Positions 33,140-42,562 of a stretch of 58,852 nt of DNA are shown piece by piece. The stretch lies in contig JAILZP010000020.1 of NCBI GenBank assembly GCA_023512435.1, positions 1 through 58,852 of the forward strand, written 5' to 3'. Source of the stretch: Peptococcaceae bacterium. GTDB lineage: Bacteria > Bacillota > Desulfotomaculia > Desulfotomaculales > Desulfocucumaceae. Within the stretch, counting starts at the first letter, position 1, and each line of letters opens with the position of its first letter. The notes beneath the pieces are model-generated. The model saw only the letters and a program-made list of their open reading frames with translations, was not told the origin of the DNA and ran no database searches. Both the position numbers and the translations under genes were made by a program.

Positions 33140-33989
33140 AAGCAAAAGGGCTGTCGTGGCCGCGTCAGGCCCGTTTTCTTCAGGGTCTCAGAACAAAGTG
33201 GCGGCAGCGGGCATAATCATCCTTTCATTTTTTATTATCATGGCAGTTTTTGCCCCTCTTGTGGCACCACATGACCCTTTTGCGCTGGACACCCCTTATC
33301 TGCCCCCGGGAAAAGGACACCCGCTGGGCACCAACGATATCGGCCAGGATCTTTTGAGCGAACTGGTGTACGGCGCCCGGGTCTCTCTGTTCATCGGCTT
33401 TTTGGCCGCTTTTTTGGCCACCTCGGCGGGTGCTGCGATTGGGCTTTTCGTCGGTTATTTAAGGGGCGCCTGGGATGAGTTATGCATGCGCCTTGCCGAT
33501 CTTTTTTTCTTGATTCCTGCCCTGCCCCTGGTTATTGTGTTGGTGGCTTATTTAAAACCAGGCATTTGGAATATAATTGTCGCCATCGCCATTTTAGGCT
33601 GGGCGTCGACGGCCCGGGTGGTGCGCGCCAGAGTCTTGCAGGTAAGGGAAATGCCCTTCGTCAAAAGCGCCAAGGCCCTGGGGGCAGGCGGTTTATACAT
33701 TGTGCTTCAACACCTTTTGCCCAATACAATGGAGGTAATCTTGGCCAAGGCTTCCCTGGCAATTGCCGGGGCGATGCTCACGGAAGCCGGGATAAGTTTT
33801 TTGGGCTTGGGCGACCCCACCCAAAAAAGCTGGGGAATGATGCTGCACTACGCTTTTTCCCACGGCGGGGTGATTAACGGCTACTGGTGGTGGTATCTTC
33901 CCCCCGCCCTCTGTATCTCCCTGGCCGTGCTGGGCTTTGTGCTGTTGAGTTATGCCGGCCGGGAGGAGAAAGGGGGGTGGGGAAATTAG
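33132..33989 (+). CDS. Peptide/nickel-type ABC permease (DppC-like), set 1
   Basis: 285 residues from ATG 33132 after AAGGTGAAAGC. DppC hallmarks: HPLGTNDIGQDLLSELVYGARVSL, and the EAA loop FVKSAKALGAGGLYIVLQHLLPNTM, then FLGLGDPTQKSWGMML. With set-1 DppB it forms one membrane channel; the ATPases are presumably those at 20-21.6 kb. Confidence 0.92.
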   Translation: MLKSKRAVVAASGPFSSGSQNKVAAAGIIILSFFIIMAVFAPLVAPHDPFALDTPYLPPGKGHPLGTNDIGQDLLSELVYGARVSLFIGFLAAFLATSAGAAIGLFVGYLRGAWDELCMRLADLFFLIPALPLVIVLVAYLKPGIWNIIVAIAILGWASTARVVRARVLQVREMPFVKSAKALGAGGLYIVLQHLLPNTMEVILAKASLAIAGAMLTEAGISFLGLGDPTQKSWGMMLHYAFSHGGVINGYWWWYLPPALCISLAVLGFVLLSYAGREEKGGWGN

Positions 33990-34062
33990 ATAGGGGTGGC
34001 GCTTCGTTTTAAGAAATTGCCGGAGGAGGAGAACTGTAATCATGTTTTGAAAAAGGGGGAAA

Positions 34063-35655
34063 ATGAGAATGAAGCCCTGGAAAAGATTTGGTTTTCTGGT
34101 TGCCTTTTTGCTGGCCGTTCTGCTTGCCGGATGCGGAAAACAGCAGGCGGCGGATCCCCCGGCAACGGGGGAAAAAACGGTGGTGATCGCCCCCAAATAC
34201 GAAGACGATCACCTGAATCCCGTCCTGGGCTACGGCCAGTATGGCGGGTCTAAGTTTTTCAACGGATTGGTCAGGTTTGATGAAAACCTTAACCTGGTTC
34301 CGGACCTGGCGGAATCCTGGGAGATTTCGCCGGACGGCAAGATCTATACCGTAAAGCTGCGCCCGGGCGTAAAATGGCACGACGGCATGGAATTTACCGC
34401 TCATGATGTCAAATTTACATACGAGAAAATCCGCGACCCAAACGTGGCCTCTCCGCTCAAGCCGTACTTCGATTTTGTCGACGGGATCACGGTGGTGAGC
34501 GATCACTCTATAAAGATTCACCTCTCAAAACCCTACGCCCCTTTTCTGGAAAAGCTTGTCGTGGGGATTGTGCCCATGCACTTGCTGGATGGAAAGGATA
34601 TGAAGACGGCGGAGTTTAATCAGCATCCGGTGGGTACCGGTCCCTTCAAATTTGTCGAGTGGAGAAAGGGCGAGAAGTTGGTGATGGCGGCCAACCGGGA
34701 GTATTTTAGGGGAAAGCCGAAGGTTGACCGGGTGGTGGTCTCCTTTATTCCTGACGAAAACACCCGCCTGCTGCAATTAACCAAAGGTGAGGTCGATGCG
34801 GCCTTTTTACCGCCCAAAATGGCCGCAAAGGCCCAAAGCGACAAAATCAAAGTATACTCTGTTCCCACGGGGGAATGGTGCGGTCTCGGACTACCCTCCA
34901 AAAACCCTCTTTTCCGAGATGTCCGGTTGCGCCAGGCCATTGCTTACGCCATTGACAAACAGGCGGTGGTGGACAAGATCCTGGATGGAAAAGGGGAACC
35001 GGCCAGCAATCCCCTGCGCAGCAACCACCGGGCATACAATCCTGAAGCGAAAAAATATCCGTATGATCCCGGGAAGGCGAGAGCCCTTCTGGCGGAGGCC
35101 GGCTGGAAGGACTCCGACGGTAACGGGATTTTGGATAAAGACGGCAGGCCGTTCCGCTTCACTTTGATGTATGCGGCAGACGACGTTCTGCGCAAGGATA
35201 TTTGCACAGCGGTAAAGACGGATCTTAAAAAAGCAGGCATTGACGTGGAACTGGCCGGCCTCAGCTGGGACCAGATCAAGCCCCGGATGGATGCGGACGC
35301 AACCCTGTTTTTCTGGGCAACGGTGTATGACGTAGACGATCCCAACTACCAGCTTTGGCACTCGCAATTCATCGGCCAGGGGTGGAATAACCCTGCCTGC
35401 TACCAAAACAAGAAAGTGGACGAGCTTTTAGAGAAGGGCCGGGTCACCCCGGAGGGAGGCGAAAGGAAAAAAATTTACGCTGAACTGCAGCAGATTCTGG
35501 CGGAAGAACAACCGGTCGTGTTTATTGCCCACATGGACCACACCTATGCCGCCAGCGCCAGGATCAAGGGAATCAAGGCCCAGCCGGAAGGCCACAGCGG
35601 GTACCTGACGGAAGGGTTGTGGTGGAACCTGGAAGAGTGGGAATTGCCGGAATAA
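34063..35655 (+). CDS. Family-5 solute-binding lipoprotein
   Basis: 530 residues. Signal peptide with lipobox LLAGC, so membrane-anchored. SBP_bac_5 features: VRFDENLNLVPDLAESWEIS, KLRPGVKWHDGMEFTAHDVKF, GTGPFKFVEW, and FRDVRLRQAIAYAIDKQAVVDKI. About 26% overall resemblance by eye to the CAO-fused receptor is not claimed; the two differ in anchoring. It lies between permease set 1 and set 2, so either could use it. Confidence 0.92.
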   Translation: MRMKPWKRFGFLVAFLLAVLLAGCGKQQAADPPATGEKTVVIAPKYEDDHLNPVLGYGQYGGSKFFNGLVRFDENLNLVPDLAESWEISPDGKIYTVKLRPGVKWHDGMEFTAHDVKFTYEKIRDPNVASPLKPYFDFVDGITVVSDHSIKIHLSKPYAPFLEKLVVGIVPMHLLDGKDMKTAEFNQHPVGTGPFKFVEWRKGEKLVMAANREYFRGKPKVDRVVVSFIPDENTRLLQLTKGEVDAAFLPPKMAAKAQSDKIKVYSVPTGEWCGLGLPSKNPLFRDVRLRQAIAYAIDKQAVVDKILDGKGEPASNPLRSNHRAYNPEAKKYPYDPGKARALLAEAGWKDSDGNGILDKDGRPFRFTLMYAADDVLRKDICTAVKTDLKKAGIDVELAGLSWDQIKPRMDADATLFFWATVYDVDDPNYQLWHSQFIGQGWNNPACYQNKKVDELLEKGRVTPEGGERKKIYAELQQILAEEQPVVFIAHMDHTYAASARIKGIKAQPEGHSGYLTEGLWWNLEEWELPE

Positions 35656-35685
35656 GGAATCTGATTGTTGGCGAGGAGATAGGCG

Positions 35686-36669
35686 ATGGACCTGGGCCGC
35701 TATATTTTTAGAAGGGGGAGCCAGCTTCTCCCCCTCCTTTTTGGGATCAGCATCTTGGCTTTTTTGCTCATTCATATGTCACCGGTGGACCCCGTCGAGG
35801 CCCGCCTGGGGAAAGAAGAGGCAAGCCTCCTTTCTCCGGAAGACCTCGCCGGGCTGAGGGCCTCTTGGGGACTGGACAGGCCTTTGTACTGGCAGTACAT
35901 TATCTGGCTAACCCATGTTCTTCAGGGAGATTTCGGCATCTCCCACCTAAGCGGAAGACCGGCTCTGGCCGTAATTGCCGGGTGTATTCCAGCCACTCTG
36001 GTTCTGATGGGTACAGGGTACCTGCTGGTGGTTGCGATCAGCATTCACCTGGGAGCAATCAGCGCCAAAAAGCGGGATACTTTACTTGACCACACCTGCA
36101 CTGTCCTCAGCTTCATTTTTTACTCCACCCCAAATTTTTGGCTGGCGCTCATCATGGTTTACCTTTTTTCCATTAAGCTGGGCCTGCTTCCCGTCTGCGG
36201 AACGGCTTCCCCAAAAGCGCTTGCTTTTTCCCTTCCCGAACTGTTGCGGCACTTAATTCTGCCCGCCGCTGTTCTGACCCTGACCACCTCACCCTGGTAT
36301 ATCCGCTTTCTACGCGCCAGCATGCTGGAGGTGCTGGCGCATGATTACGTTTTGCTGGCCCGGGCAAAAGGACTTCCGGAAAAGACGGTTGTCTTCAGGC
36401 ATGCCCTTCGCAACGCCCTTTTACCATTTCTTACCCTGCTGGGACTGGCCTTTCCTCATTTAATCGGGGGGGCGGTGGTGATTGAAACGATCTTCGCCTG
36501 GCCGGGGGTGGGCAGGCTGTTGGTGGAAAGTGCGCTACGGGCCGATTACCCGGTGGTGATGGGGCTTGTTTTTCTCCTCAGCATCTTTGTGCTTCTGGGT
36601 AACTTCCTGGCGGACATTGCTTATCTGCTTGTTGATCCCCGCATCAGGTACGGGGGTGAGAGCGATTGA
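35686..36669 (+). CDS. Peptide/nickel-type ABC permease (DppB-like), set 2
   Basis: 327 residues from ATG 35686 (GAGGAGATAGG upstream). FLLIHMSPVDPVEARLG, GLDRPLYWQYIIWLTHVLQGDFGISH, about six TMs, and the EAA loop YVLLARAKGLPEKTVVFRHALRNALLPF. The family variant MSPVDPVEA instead of MPGDP is typical of the NikB-like branch, favouring a nickel/cobalt or metal-ligand substrate. Confidence 0.92.
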   Translation: MDLGRYIFRRGSQLLPLLFGISILAFLLIHMSPVDPVEARLGKEEASLLSPEDLAGLRASWGLDRPLYWQYIIWLTHVLQGDFGISHLSGRPALAVIAGCIPATLVLMGTGYLLVVAISIHLGAISAKKRDTLLDHTCTVLSFIFYSTPNFWLALIMVYLFSIKLGLLPVCGTASPKALAFSLPELLRHLILPAAVLTLTTSPWYIRFLRASMLEVLAHDYVLLARAKGLPEKTVVFRHALRNALLPFLTLLGLAFPHLIGGAVVIETIFAWPGVGRLLVESALRADYPVVMGLVFLLSIFVLLGNFLADIAYLLVDPRIRYGGESD

Positions 36670-37481
36670 ACAAAAAAGCGTATGCCGGTGCCTGTTTTCT
36701 TTCCCTGGTTGTCTTGATCGCCGTTTTGGCTCCGCATATCTGTAACTATCATCCTGTGGACACTTCTCTTGGTGACGCCAGTCTTCCTCCTTCCCGGGAA
36801 CACCTCTTTGGGACTGACGACCTGGGCCGGGATGTATTCTGCCGGTGTGTGTTCGGAGCCCGGGTCTCTTTAGCCGTGGCCTTTTCGGTGGCTTTGATCA
36901 CCACGGCCGTCGGGGTGGCTGTCGGTCTTGTCTGCGGGTATACCGGAGGCTTGGTTGACAACATCCTGATGCGCGCTGTCGACATTTTAAATTCCTTGCC
37001 GAATATTATTATTTCCATTGTTATTCTGGCTTTTTTAAAACCGGGGATCTTCAATGTCCTTGCCGTGCTGGCCTTTACCGGCTGGACGGCGACTGCCCGC
37101 GTTGTGCGGAGCGAGGCGTTCTCGCTGAAAACAAGAGAGTTTGTTTTGGCCGCCCGGGCCCTGGGCGCTCCGGACGCCCATATCATCTTTTTGCACCTTT
37201 TGCCCAACGTGCTGGCTCCTGCCCTGGTGGCCGCCACCTTCAGCGTGGCCCACGCCATTCTGGCGGAGGCGACTTTGAGTTTTTTGGGTCTCGGCATACC
37301 TCCGCACGAGCCCAGCTGGGGAAACATCATGATGGAAGAAATGGACGACCTGATGGTTGGCGTCTGGTGGACGGTTTTCTTTCCGGGCGTACTGGTCGTT
37401 TCTACTGTGCTGGCCGTGAATTTTCTGGGCGAGGGGTTGAAGGACGCTCTGGAGACGGGAAAGGGAGACAGGCATGTTTAG
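36666..37481 (+). CDS. Peptide/nickel-type ABC permease (DppC/NikC-like), set 2
   Basis: 271 residues from TTG 36666 after GGGGGTGAGAG, overlapping the previous gene by 4 bp. Contains HLFGTDDLGRDVFCRCVFGARVSLAVA, EAA loop FVLAARALGAPDAHIIFLHLLPNVL, and FLGLGIPPHEPSWGNIMMEEM. Last gene of the island; no further transporter genes follow. Confidence 0.92.
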   Translation: MNKKAYAGACFLSLVVLIAVLAPHICNYHPVDTSLGDASLPPSREHLFGTDDLGRDVFCRCVFGARVSLAVAFSVALITTAVGVAVGLVCGYTGGLVDNILMRAVDILNSLPNIIISIVILAFLKPGIFNVLAVLAFTGWTATARVVRSEAFSLKTREFVLAARALGAPDAHIIFLHLLPNVLAPALVAATFSVAHAILAEATLSFLGLGIPPHEPSWGNIMMEEMDDLMVGVWWTVFFPGVLVVSTVLAVNFLGEGLKDALETGKGDRHV

Positions 37482-37584
37482 CCGCCGGGAACAAAGCGTT
37501 TCGCCGTTCAGGGCGACCGGTTTGTCTTGCGCTTCCCGGACAGGGGTTTGGGGTGCCTTTCTTCCCTCTTTGCGTTTGTGAGCC

Positions 37585-37636
37585 GGCGGTGCTGTTCACC
37601 GCCCTCCGTCTCCGGTGCCTGCAGGGGGCCGGAGAC
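37585..37636 (+). other. Two adjacent perfect hairpins in non-coding gap
   Basis: GGCGGTG / CACCGCC (37585-37603) and GTCTCCGG / CCGGAGAC (37608-37636). No T run follows. They lie in the 37482-37797 gap after the island, where I see no gene. Possibly a structured RNA or a terminator remnant; identity unknown. Confidence 0.4.
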
Positions 37637-37797
37637 CTGCGGTCCCGTCATGACATGGCCCGGCTGAATTAACCCGAAGCAGGAAAATGGCACAAGTTGC
37701 TGAAATTTATAACATTATGACCGAATGTTATAGCCCTGCGGCCGCAATCAGCCGGCAATGCAAGAATGGCCGCCTGCCCGCAGGACGGGGCAATGGC

Positions 37798-38826
37798 ATG
37801 ATTGACGCATGCATTCCCGGGGAGAAAGTAAAACACAACCGCAAGCCCGGGCGGAAAACGGCCATTTTCGCTTTTTTCCTCGCTTTGCTGCTGGTTAATC
37901 CCGCCTGTGTTTCCACGGCGGGATCAGGAACCATCAGCGCTTTATTCGCCAGCGGGTTAAACAAGTATTACGTTAACGGTTTAAATGAGGTAACCATGGA
38001 CGCCCGGCCCTTCATAAAGGAGGGCAGGTTTTTCGTGCCTGTGCGTTATCTGGGTAGCGCCCTTGGCCTGGACGAAGGTATGATCACCTGGGACGGCGAA
38101 ACCCGGACCGTCACCCTGAGAGGTGACATTACCCTGCAAATGACCGTCGGCAAGGCGGAAGTGGTTAAAGACGGGCGGCCTGAGGACATTGACGCGGCCC
38201 CGGTGCTGACCGGCGGCCGGACGTACCTCCCGGCCAGGCATGTCGCCGGGGCCCTGGGATACGAAGTTGAGTGGGACGGGGCTTCCCGGACCGTCCTGTG
38301 CTGGCCCAAAGGGATGCCGAAGCCGGACGCCAGTGAGGCGAAGCGATTGGCGATGGGAGAAGAAAGATCGGCCTTGATTGGGGAATACGAGATAATCTTT
38401 CCCGGCAACCCGGAGGATGACAAGAACATCCAAAACGCCATCATTGCCTTGGGCAAGGTGAACGGCCACACCCTGGCCCCGGGAGAGGTTTTTTCGTTTA
38501 ACGCCGCAGCCAAACCCCGCACCCTGGACAATGGTTACGTGGTCGGCTATTCCTACAGCGGCAATCAGAAGGTACCCGATGTGGGCGGGGGGGTGTGCAG
38601 GGCCAGTGCGGTGATTTACGCGGCGGCCCTCAACGCCGGACTGCCAGTGATAGAGCGCCACACCCACAGCGTGGCCGTAGACTATGTGCCGGGACACCTT
38701 GACGCGGCGGTGTGGAGTGGTGTGCTGGACCTTAAGTTCAGAAACGACCGCAATGTACCCCTGCTGATCAAGGCATCGGGTTCGGAAAGGCGAGTCTGGG
38801 CCGGTATCTGGGAAGTATACAATTGA
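37798..38826 (+). CDS. VanW-like protein with amine-oxidase-like domain
   Basis: 342 residues from ATG 37798. A hydrophobic stretch (AIFAFFLALLLVNPACV) after a basic N-terminus acts as signal or anchor. A copper-amine-oxidase-N-like repeat region follows (PFIKEGRFFVPVRYLGSALG, WDGETRTVTLRG, TYLPARHVAGALGYEVEWDGASR), then the VanW domain (ALGKVNGHTLAPGEVFSFN, GGGVCRASAVIYAAALNAGLPV, ERHTHSV). VanW domains occur in wall-associated proteins of unknown function. Related in domain to the receptor at 27602. Confidence 0.88.
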   Translation: MIDACIPGEKVKHNRKPGRKTAIFAFFLALLLVNPACVSTAGSGTISALFASGLNKYYVNGLNEVTMDARPFIKEGRFFVPVRYLGSALGLDEGMITWDGETRTVTLRGDITLQMTVGKAEVVKDGRPEDIDAAPVLTGGRTYLPARHVAGALGYEVEWDGASRTVLCWPKGMPKPDASEAKRLAMGEERSALIGEYEIIFPGNPEDDKNIQNAIIALGKVNGHTLAPGEVFSFNAAAKPRTLDNGYVVGYSYSGNQKVPDVGGGVCRASAVIYAAALNAGLPVIERHTHSVAVDYVPGHLDAAVWSGVLDLKFRNDRNVPLLIKASGSERRVWAGIWEVYN

Positions 38827-38906
38827 ACGGAAATATATTTTAGTAAATTAATTTTTCCGGCGGCCGCCATGACAATCCTAAACTTTTGATCAGAGGGGCA
38901 TTATTA

Positions 38907-39155
38907 ATGGCGAGAATAAAATTACTGCCCGATAACCGGATCATAATCCACCGGGACGGGGGAACCCTCTGTGAAGCCTTGCCCGGCGTGTAGTCAATTG
39001 GGAGGGCCAGGCCGCTTTTTTGCTTGTCCCCGAAGATGAAAAAAACGGTCAGAGGGCGATCCAGTGCAAAAAATATTGAGCTGTCGGCCAGGGCCGATTT
39101 CCAGGAAGCTTTTGTAGATGCCCTGGCCTTTGGCGGGTTCGACCGCAATATATAA
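38907..39155 (+). pseudogene. Remnant of a corrinoid-activating (DUF4445/RACE-type) protein
   Basis: Two ends of one gene. ATG 38907 begins MARIKLLPDNRIIIHRDGG, like the N-terminal 2Fe-2S domain of these reductive activators, and hits a stop at 38993. Near 39060-39155 another frame reads KNIELSARADFQEAFVDALAF, resembling the C-terminus of the same family. Several hundred codons between are gone. The neighbour is a UroD-family gene of the kind found with corrinoid methyltransferases, so a B12-dependent methyltransfer module has decayed here. The 38827-38906 bases hold nothing recognised. Confidence 0.6.
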
Positions 39156-39167
39156 GGGGTTTGCCGC

Positions 39168-40112
39168 ATGGATAATTCAGGGATGAACGGTGTCCGGAGG
39201 GTAATGGCAGCCATCAACCGGACCCGCTGTGACCGGATACCCAGGGGAGAGTTCGTGGTGGACATGGATTTCATCAGGGACTTTGCGCGGGTTTTCGGGG
39301 GCAATGACGCCGGAACTGCATATCCAACCGGCACAAGCATGGCAGTTGAGTTTTACAGGCGCCTTGGACTGGACCTGGTTTGCATACCCGCCGGTGATTT
39401 CATAAACGGTGACGGTGATTTAGAGAGTTGCACCGGCGTGAAGCGGGATCAGGGACTCTTTATTTTTTCGGTGGTGGACGGCGCCTTTCAATCGGTCATG
39501 AAGCGGAAGGGATTTGCCGATTTCTGCCTGAGCTCGGCTATTCAGCCGGAACGGCTGGGAAGGGAGATTCGCCTTTATTCGGATGAAATTCTGCCTGTCA
39601 TTGAAAGGGTTATAAACAAAGGGGCGCACGGCGTGATCATAGCTGACGATATTGCCTACAAACAGGGGACATACGTTGCCCCCGGTTTCATCGCGAAATA
39701 CCTTCTGCCGTGCTGGAGGGATCAGGTCCTGGCGGCAAAAAGATTTAAGGCGCCGGTTTTTTTTCACTCGGACGGGAATATAAACGCAGTCCTCCCTTAT
39801 GTCGTAGAAGCCGGCTTCGGGGGGCTGCAGTGCCTTGACCCTTCCTCCGGCATGGACATGAAAACGGTTAAGGATGTCTATGGGCAATGTCTTTGTCTTA
39901 TGGGCAACATCGATCCGGCACTGCTCTCCCCTGATGATGTCCCGGGCGGCGGTTTTCCCGAACTGGCCCGGGCGGTGGAAGAACTTATTCGTGCGATGGG
40001 GAGGGAGGGCGGCTTCATTTTCGGCACCAGCAGCGGACTGTATCCGGGGCTGTCCCCGGAGAAGGTCCTCTTCATGTACGAACTGGCGGACAAGTCAGGC
40101 CGCACTTCCTGA
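39168..40112 (+). CDS. UroD-family (corrinoid methyltransferase-like) protein
   Basis: 314 residues of the uroporphyrinogen-decarboxylase superfamily. Late strands with FHSDGNINAVLPYVVEAGFGGLQCLDPSS and GNIDPALL, and FGTSSGLYPG, resemble MtaA/MtbA/CmuA-like proteins, which move methyl groups to coenzyme M or corrinoids through a zinc site, rather than true HemE. A HSD(G)N motif with Cys downstream could bind zinc. Start ATG 39168 after AAGGGG. Substrate unknown. Confidence 0.8.
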   Translation: MDNSGMNGVRRVMAAINRTRCDRIPRGEFVVDMDFIRDFARVFGGNDAGTAYPTGTSMAVEFYRRLGLDLVCIPAGDFINGDGDLESCTGVKRDQGLFIFSVVDGAFQSVMKRKGFADFCLSSAIQPERLGREIRLYSDEILPVIERVINKGAHGVIIADDIAYKQGTYVAPGFIAKYLLPCWRDQVLAAKRFKAPVFFHSDGNINAVLPYVVEAGFGGLQCLDPSSGMDMKTVKDVYGQCLCLMGNIDPALLSPDDVPGGGFPELARAVEELIRAMGREGGFIFGTSSGLYPGLSPEKVLFMYELADKSGRTS

Positions 40113-40310
40113 TGCAAAATGGCGACAGGCGCAACCGGCGGTTATACAGCCGCCGGTTTTATTTCCATGGCATTTTCATTTGGTAATTTTTCTATAATAA
40201 TGTGACATATTATAGCAGGATATGTCAAATTTATAGCAAATATTAAAACGACGGGGAAGTGGAGGTGAAGAAAAAGGTATAATATATAAAATTATAAAGT
40301 AGTGTGTAGA

Positions 40311-42218
40311 ATGTCAGTCGATGTGCAGGTCGGGTTGGTTGTGTCGTCGAAAGGAGGTCTTACTATTAAAAGCGTAAGGACGAAATTGATCATAAGTATT
40401 ATCATCATCTTGATGCTGGGATTGGGCGGTTTGTCTTTTCTGAATTATCAAAAAACAAAGCAGATCCTCGTAAACAACCTGGAGCAGTCAATGATTTCCC
40501 TGGCCGAGTCCTCCGGCAGGGAAGTCAGCCTGTGGCTGGACGCCAGAAAAGCTGAAATTACTCTTTTAAGCAATACCCAAGTGGTTGTCGGCGGCAAGCA
40601 GGAGGAGTTCATCCCCTACCTTGCGTCAGAGGTCAAGAGAAACAAGGTTTATGAAATGTTTTTTGTTTCCGACAAGAAGGGTAATGCTCCCACAACGGGG
40701 GGGACAACAGCCGATATTAGCGACAGGGACTATTTCAAACAGGTCATGGCCACAGGACAGCCGGTGGTTTCAGACCCGCTGGTTTCAAAGGCCAGCAACA
40801 AGCTAATCGTGGTGGTGGCGGCCCCTATAATCAGGAATGGGACAGTGGACGGGGTTATGGGCGGGACTGTGCTGGTGGATGACCTGTCCAAGAAAGTATC
40901 TTCGGTTAAAGTGGGGCAAACCGGGTACGCCTACATGGTTCAGGGGGACGGAACGTTCATCGCCCACCCGGACAGGGAACTGGTGATGAAGTACAACCCG
41001 CTGAAAGACGGAAAGGCTGATGCGGGGCTGGCGGAGGCAGTGAAAAGAATGGTCGGAGGCGAGACCGGGGTTGCCCGCTATGTCTTTGAGGGAGTGGACA
41101 GGTACGTGGCCTTCGCCCCGGTGCCCGGGGTCAACTGGTACATGGCGGCGACCGCTCCGGCGGCGGAGCTGTCGTCCCAGCTTTTATCGCTGCCGGTGAC
41201 CAGTGCGGTGACGGCCATGGTGTTTGTAATTGTGATTGGCATTATATCCGGGGTGGTCCTGTCCAGGATGGTGGGCGGTCTCAAACAGGTTTCGGCAGGG
41301 GCGGCCAGAATCGCCCGGGGGGATCTCACCGGCGACGAAATAGCGGTCAAATCCGGGGATGAGCTGGGCCAGCTGGCCGGGGCCTTCAATTCCATGCTGG
41401 CCACCTTGAAGGAAATCGCCGGCCAGCTTCAGGAAAAATCGCGGATACTGTCATCGTCCTCCGGCGAACTGTCGGCCAGCGCCGAAAACATAACCGCTGG
41501 GGCAAGTGAGACCGCTTCCACCGCGAGCCAGGTGGCCTCAACGGTGGATCAGGTTACGTCCAACGTCCGGAATATAGCCGAATCTTCGGCCCGGGCGGCC
41601 GGCTATGCCGAGGAAGGAAGCCGGGGGATCCAGCGCATCACCGACCAGATGGAGGCCATACAACGCGCCGCGGCTGCCAGCGGGGAGGTTATCGGCGGGC
41701 TGAACGAGTCCGCCGGGAAGATTTCCCAGATCGTCGAACTGATCACCCAGATTGCCGAGCAGACCAACCTGCTGGCCCTGAACGCGGCCATCGAGGCGGC
41801 CAGGGCGGGGGAACAGGGCCGCGGATTTGCGGTGGTGGCCGAAGAAGTGCGCAAGCTGGCCGAGCAGTCCGCCAGCGCGGCCGGCGAGATCAACTCTCTG
41901 ATCAGTTCCATCCAGCAAGAGACCCGGGAAGCTGTGCGGAGCATGCAGGAAGGGGCCGGCCAGGTGCAGGCCGGGTCGGATGTGGTGCGGGAAGTGGGCG
42001 GCACCCTTGAAAAAATAATCGAAGCGGTCCGGGGGCTGGCCTCGGACATCCAGATGGTGGCCGATGCCGCCGGGCAGATATCCTCGGCGGTGGAAAACGT
42101 GGCTGCGGCGGCCGAGGAGCAGACGGCCACCATGGAGGAGGTGTCCTCCACCACCCAGGCCCTGGCCGCGCTGGCCAGGGAACTGGAGGAACTGGCCGGG
42201 CGTTTTAAAATCCGTTAG
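40311..42218 (+). CDS. Methyl-accepting chemotaxis protein
   Basis: Chemoreceptor of about 620-640 residues. TM1 ([19 protein letters not shown]), extracytoplasmic dCache sensor domain (about 40-275), TM2 ([19 protein letters not shown]), HAMP, then the long signalling coiled coil with the hairpin tip [36 protein letters not shown]. The start is uncertain: the best Shine-Dalgarno (AAAGGAGG, 40350-40357) is followed at normal spacing by ATT 40365 (IKSVRTKL), not ATG/GTG/TTG; ATG 40311 and GTG 40341 lie upstream of or within reach of it. Ligand unknown. Confidence 0.93.
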   Translation: MSVDVQVGLVVSSKGGLTIKSVRTKLIISIIIILMLGLGGLSFLNYQKTKQILVNNLEQSMISLAESSGREVSLWLDARKAEITLLSNTQVVVGGKQEEFIPYLASEVKRNKVYEMFFVSDKKGNAPTTGGTTADISDRDYFKQVMATGQPVVSDPLVSKASNKLIVVVAAPIIRNGTVDGVMGGTVLVDDLSKKVSSVKVGQTGYAYMVQGDGTFIAHPDRELVMKYNPLKDGKADAGLAEAVKRMVGGETGVARYVFEGVDRYVAFAPVPGVNWYMAATAPAAELSSQLLSLPVTSAVTAMVFVIVIGIISGVVLSRMVGGLKQVSAGAARIARGDLTGDEIAVKSGDELGQLAGAFNSMLATLKEIAGQLQEKSRILSSSSGELSASAENITAGASETASTASQVASTVDQVTSNVRNIAESSARAAGYAEEGSRGIQRITDQMEAIQRAAAASGEVIGGLNESAGKISQIVELITQIAEQTNLLALNAAIEAARAGEQGRGFAVVAEEVRKLAEQSASAAGEINSLISSIQQETREAVRSMQEGAGQVQAGSDVVREVGGTLEKIIEAVRGLASDIQMVADAAGQISSAVENVAAAAEEQTATMEEVSSTTQALAALARELEELAGRFKIR

Positions 42219-42292
42219 GGCAGGAGATTGAAATAAGCTGCCCGCCGCCGGTCAGGCGAGGTGAAAATTAACGGAACGGCACGAATAAAAAC

Positions 42293-42316
42293 GGACCCCC
42301 TGAACGCAGGGGGTCC
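42293..42316 (+). terminator. Terminator after the chemoreceptor gene
   Basis: GGACCCCCT / AGGGGGTCC stem with a 6-nt loop, followed by TGCATTTATG. The rest of 42219-42562 shows only a TATAAT box at 42471-42476 (within CATATAAT) before yhbH. Confidence 0.7.
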
Positions 42317-42468
42317 TGCATTTATGTGCGCCGGCCGGAGAAGGGACCGGTGCCGGATAAGCCGGGTATTTATCGTTCAGATATGACGCTTTGAAGCGCT
42401 AAAGCGAAAGTGCCGGTCAAAAGGCTTTTTTATTCAGGGCTGAAATATTATTCCTTTAGGCTGAAAGG

Positions 42469-42476
42469 CATATAAT
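42469..42476 (+). promoter_or_regulatory. Possible promoter -10 of yhbH
   Basis: CATATAAT resembles the sigma-E -10 (CATACAMT), and contains a sigma-A TATAAT. A sigma-E-like -35 (AAATATT) is 19 bp upstream, longer than usual, so assignment is tentative. Confidence 0.3.
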
Positions 42477-42562
42477 GTATTACTCGGGGGCCGACGGAGG
42501 ACGCCCGCTTTCCGGGCGGGCCGTTTGAACCAATTTTTGCGGTTGCCCAGGAGGGATAAAAT

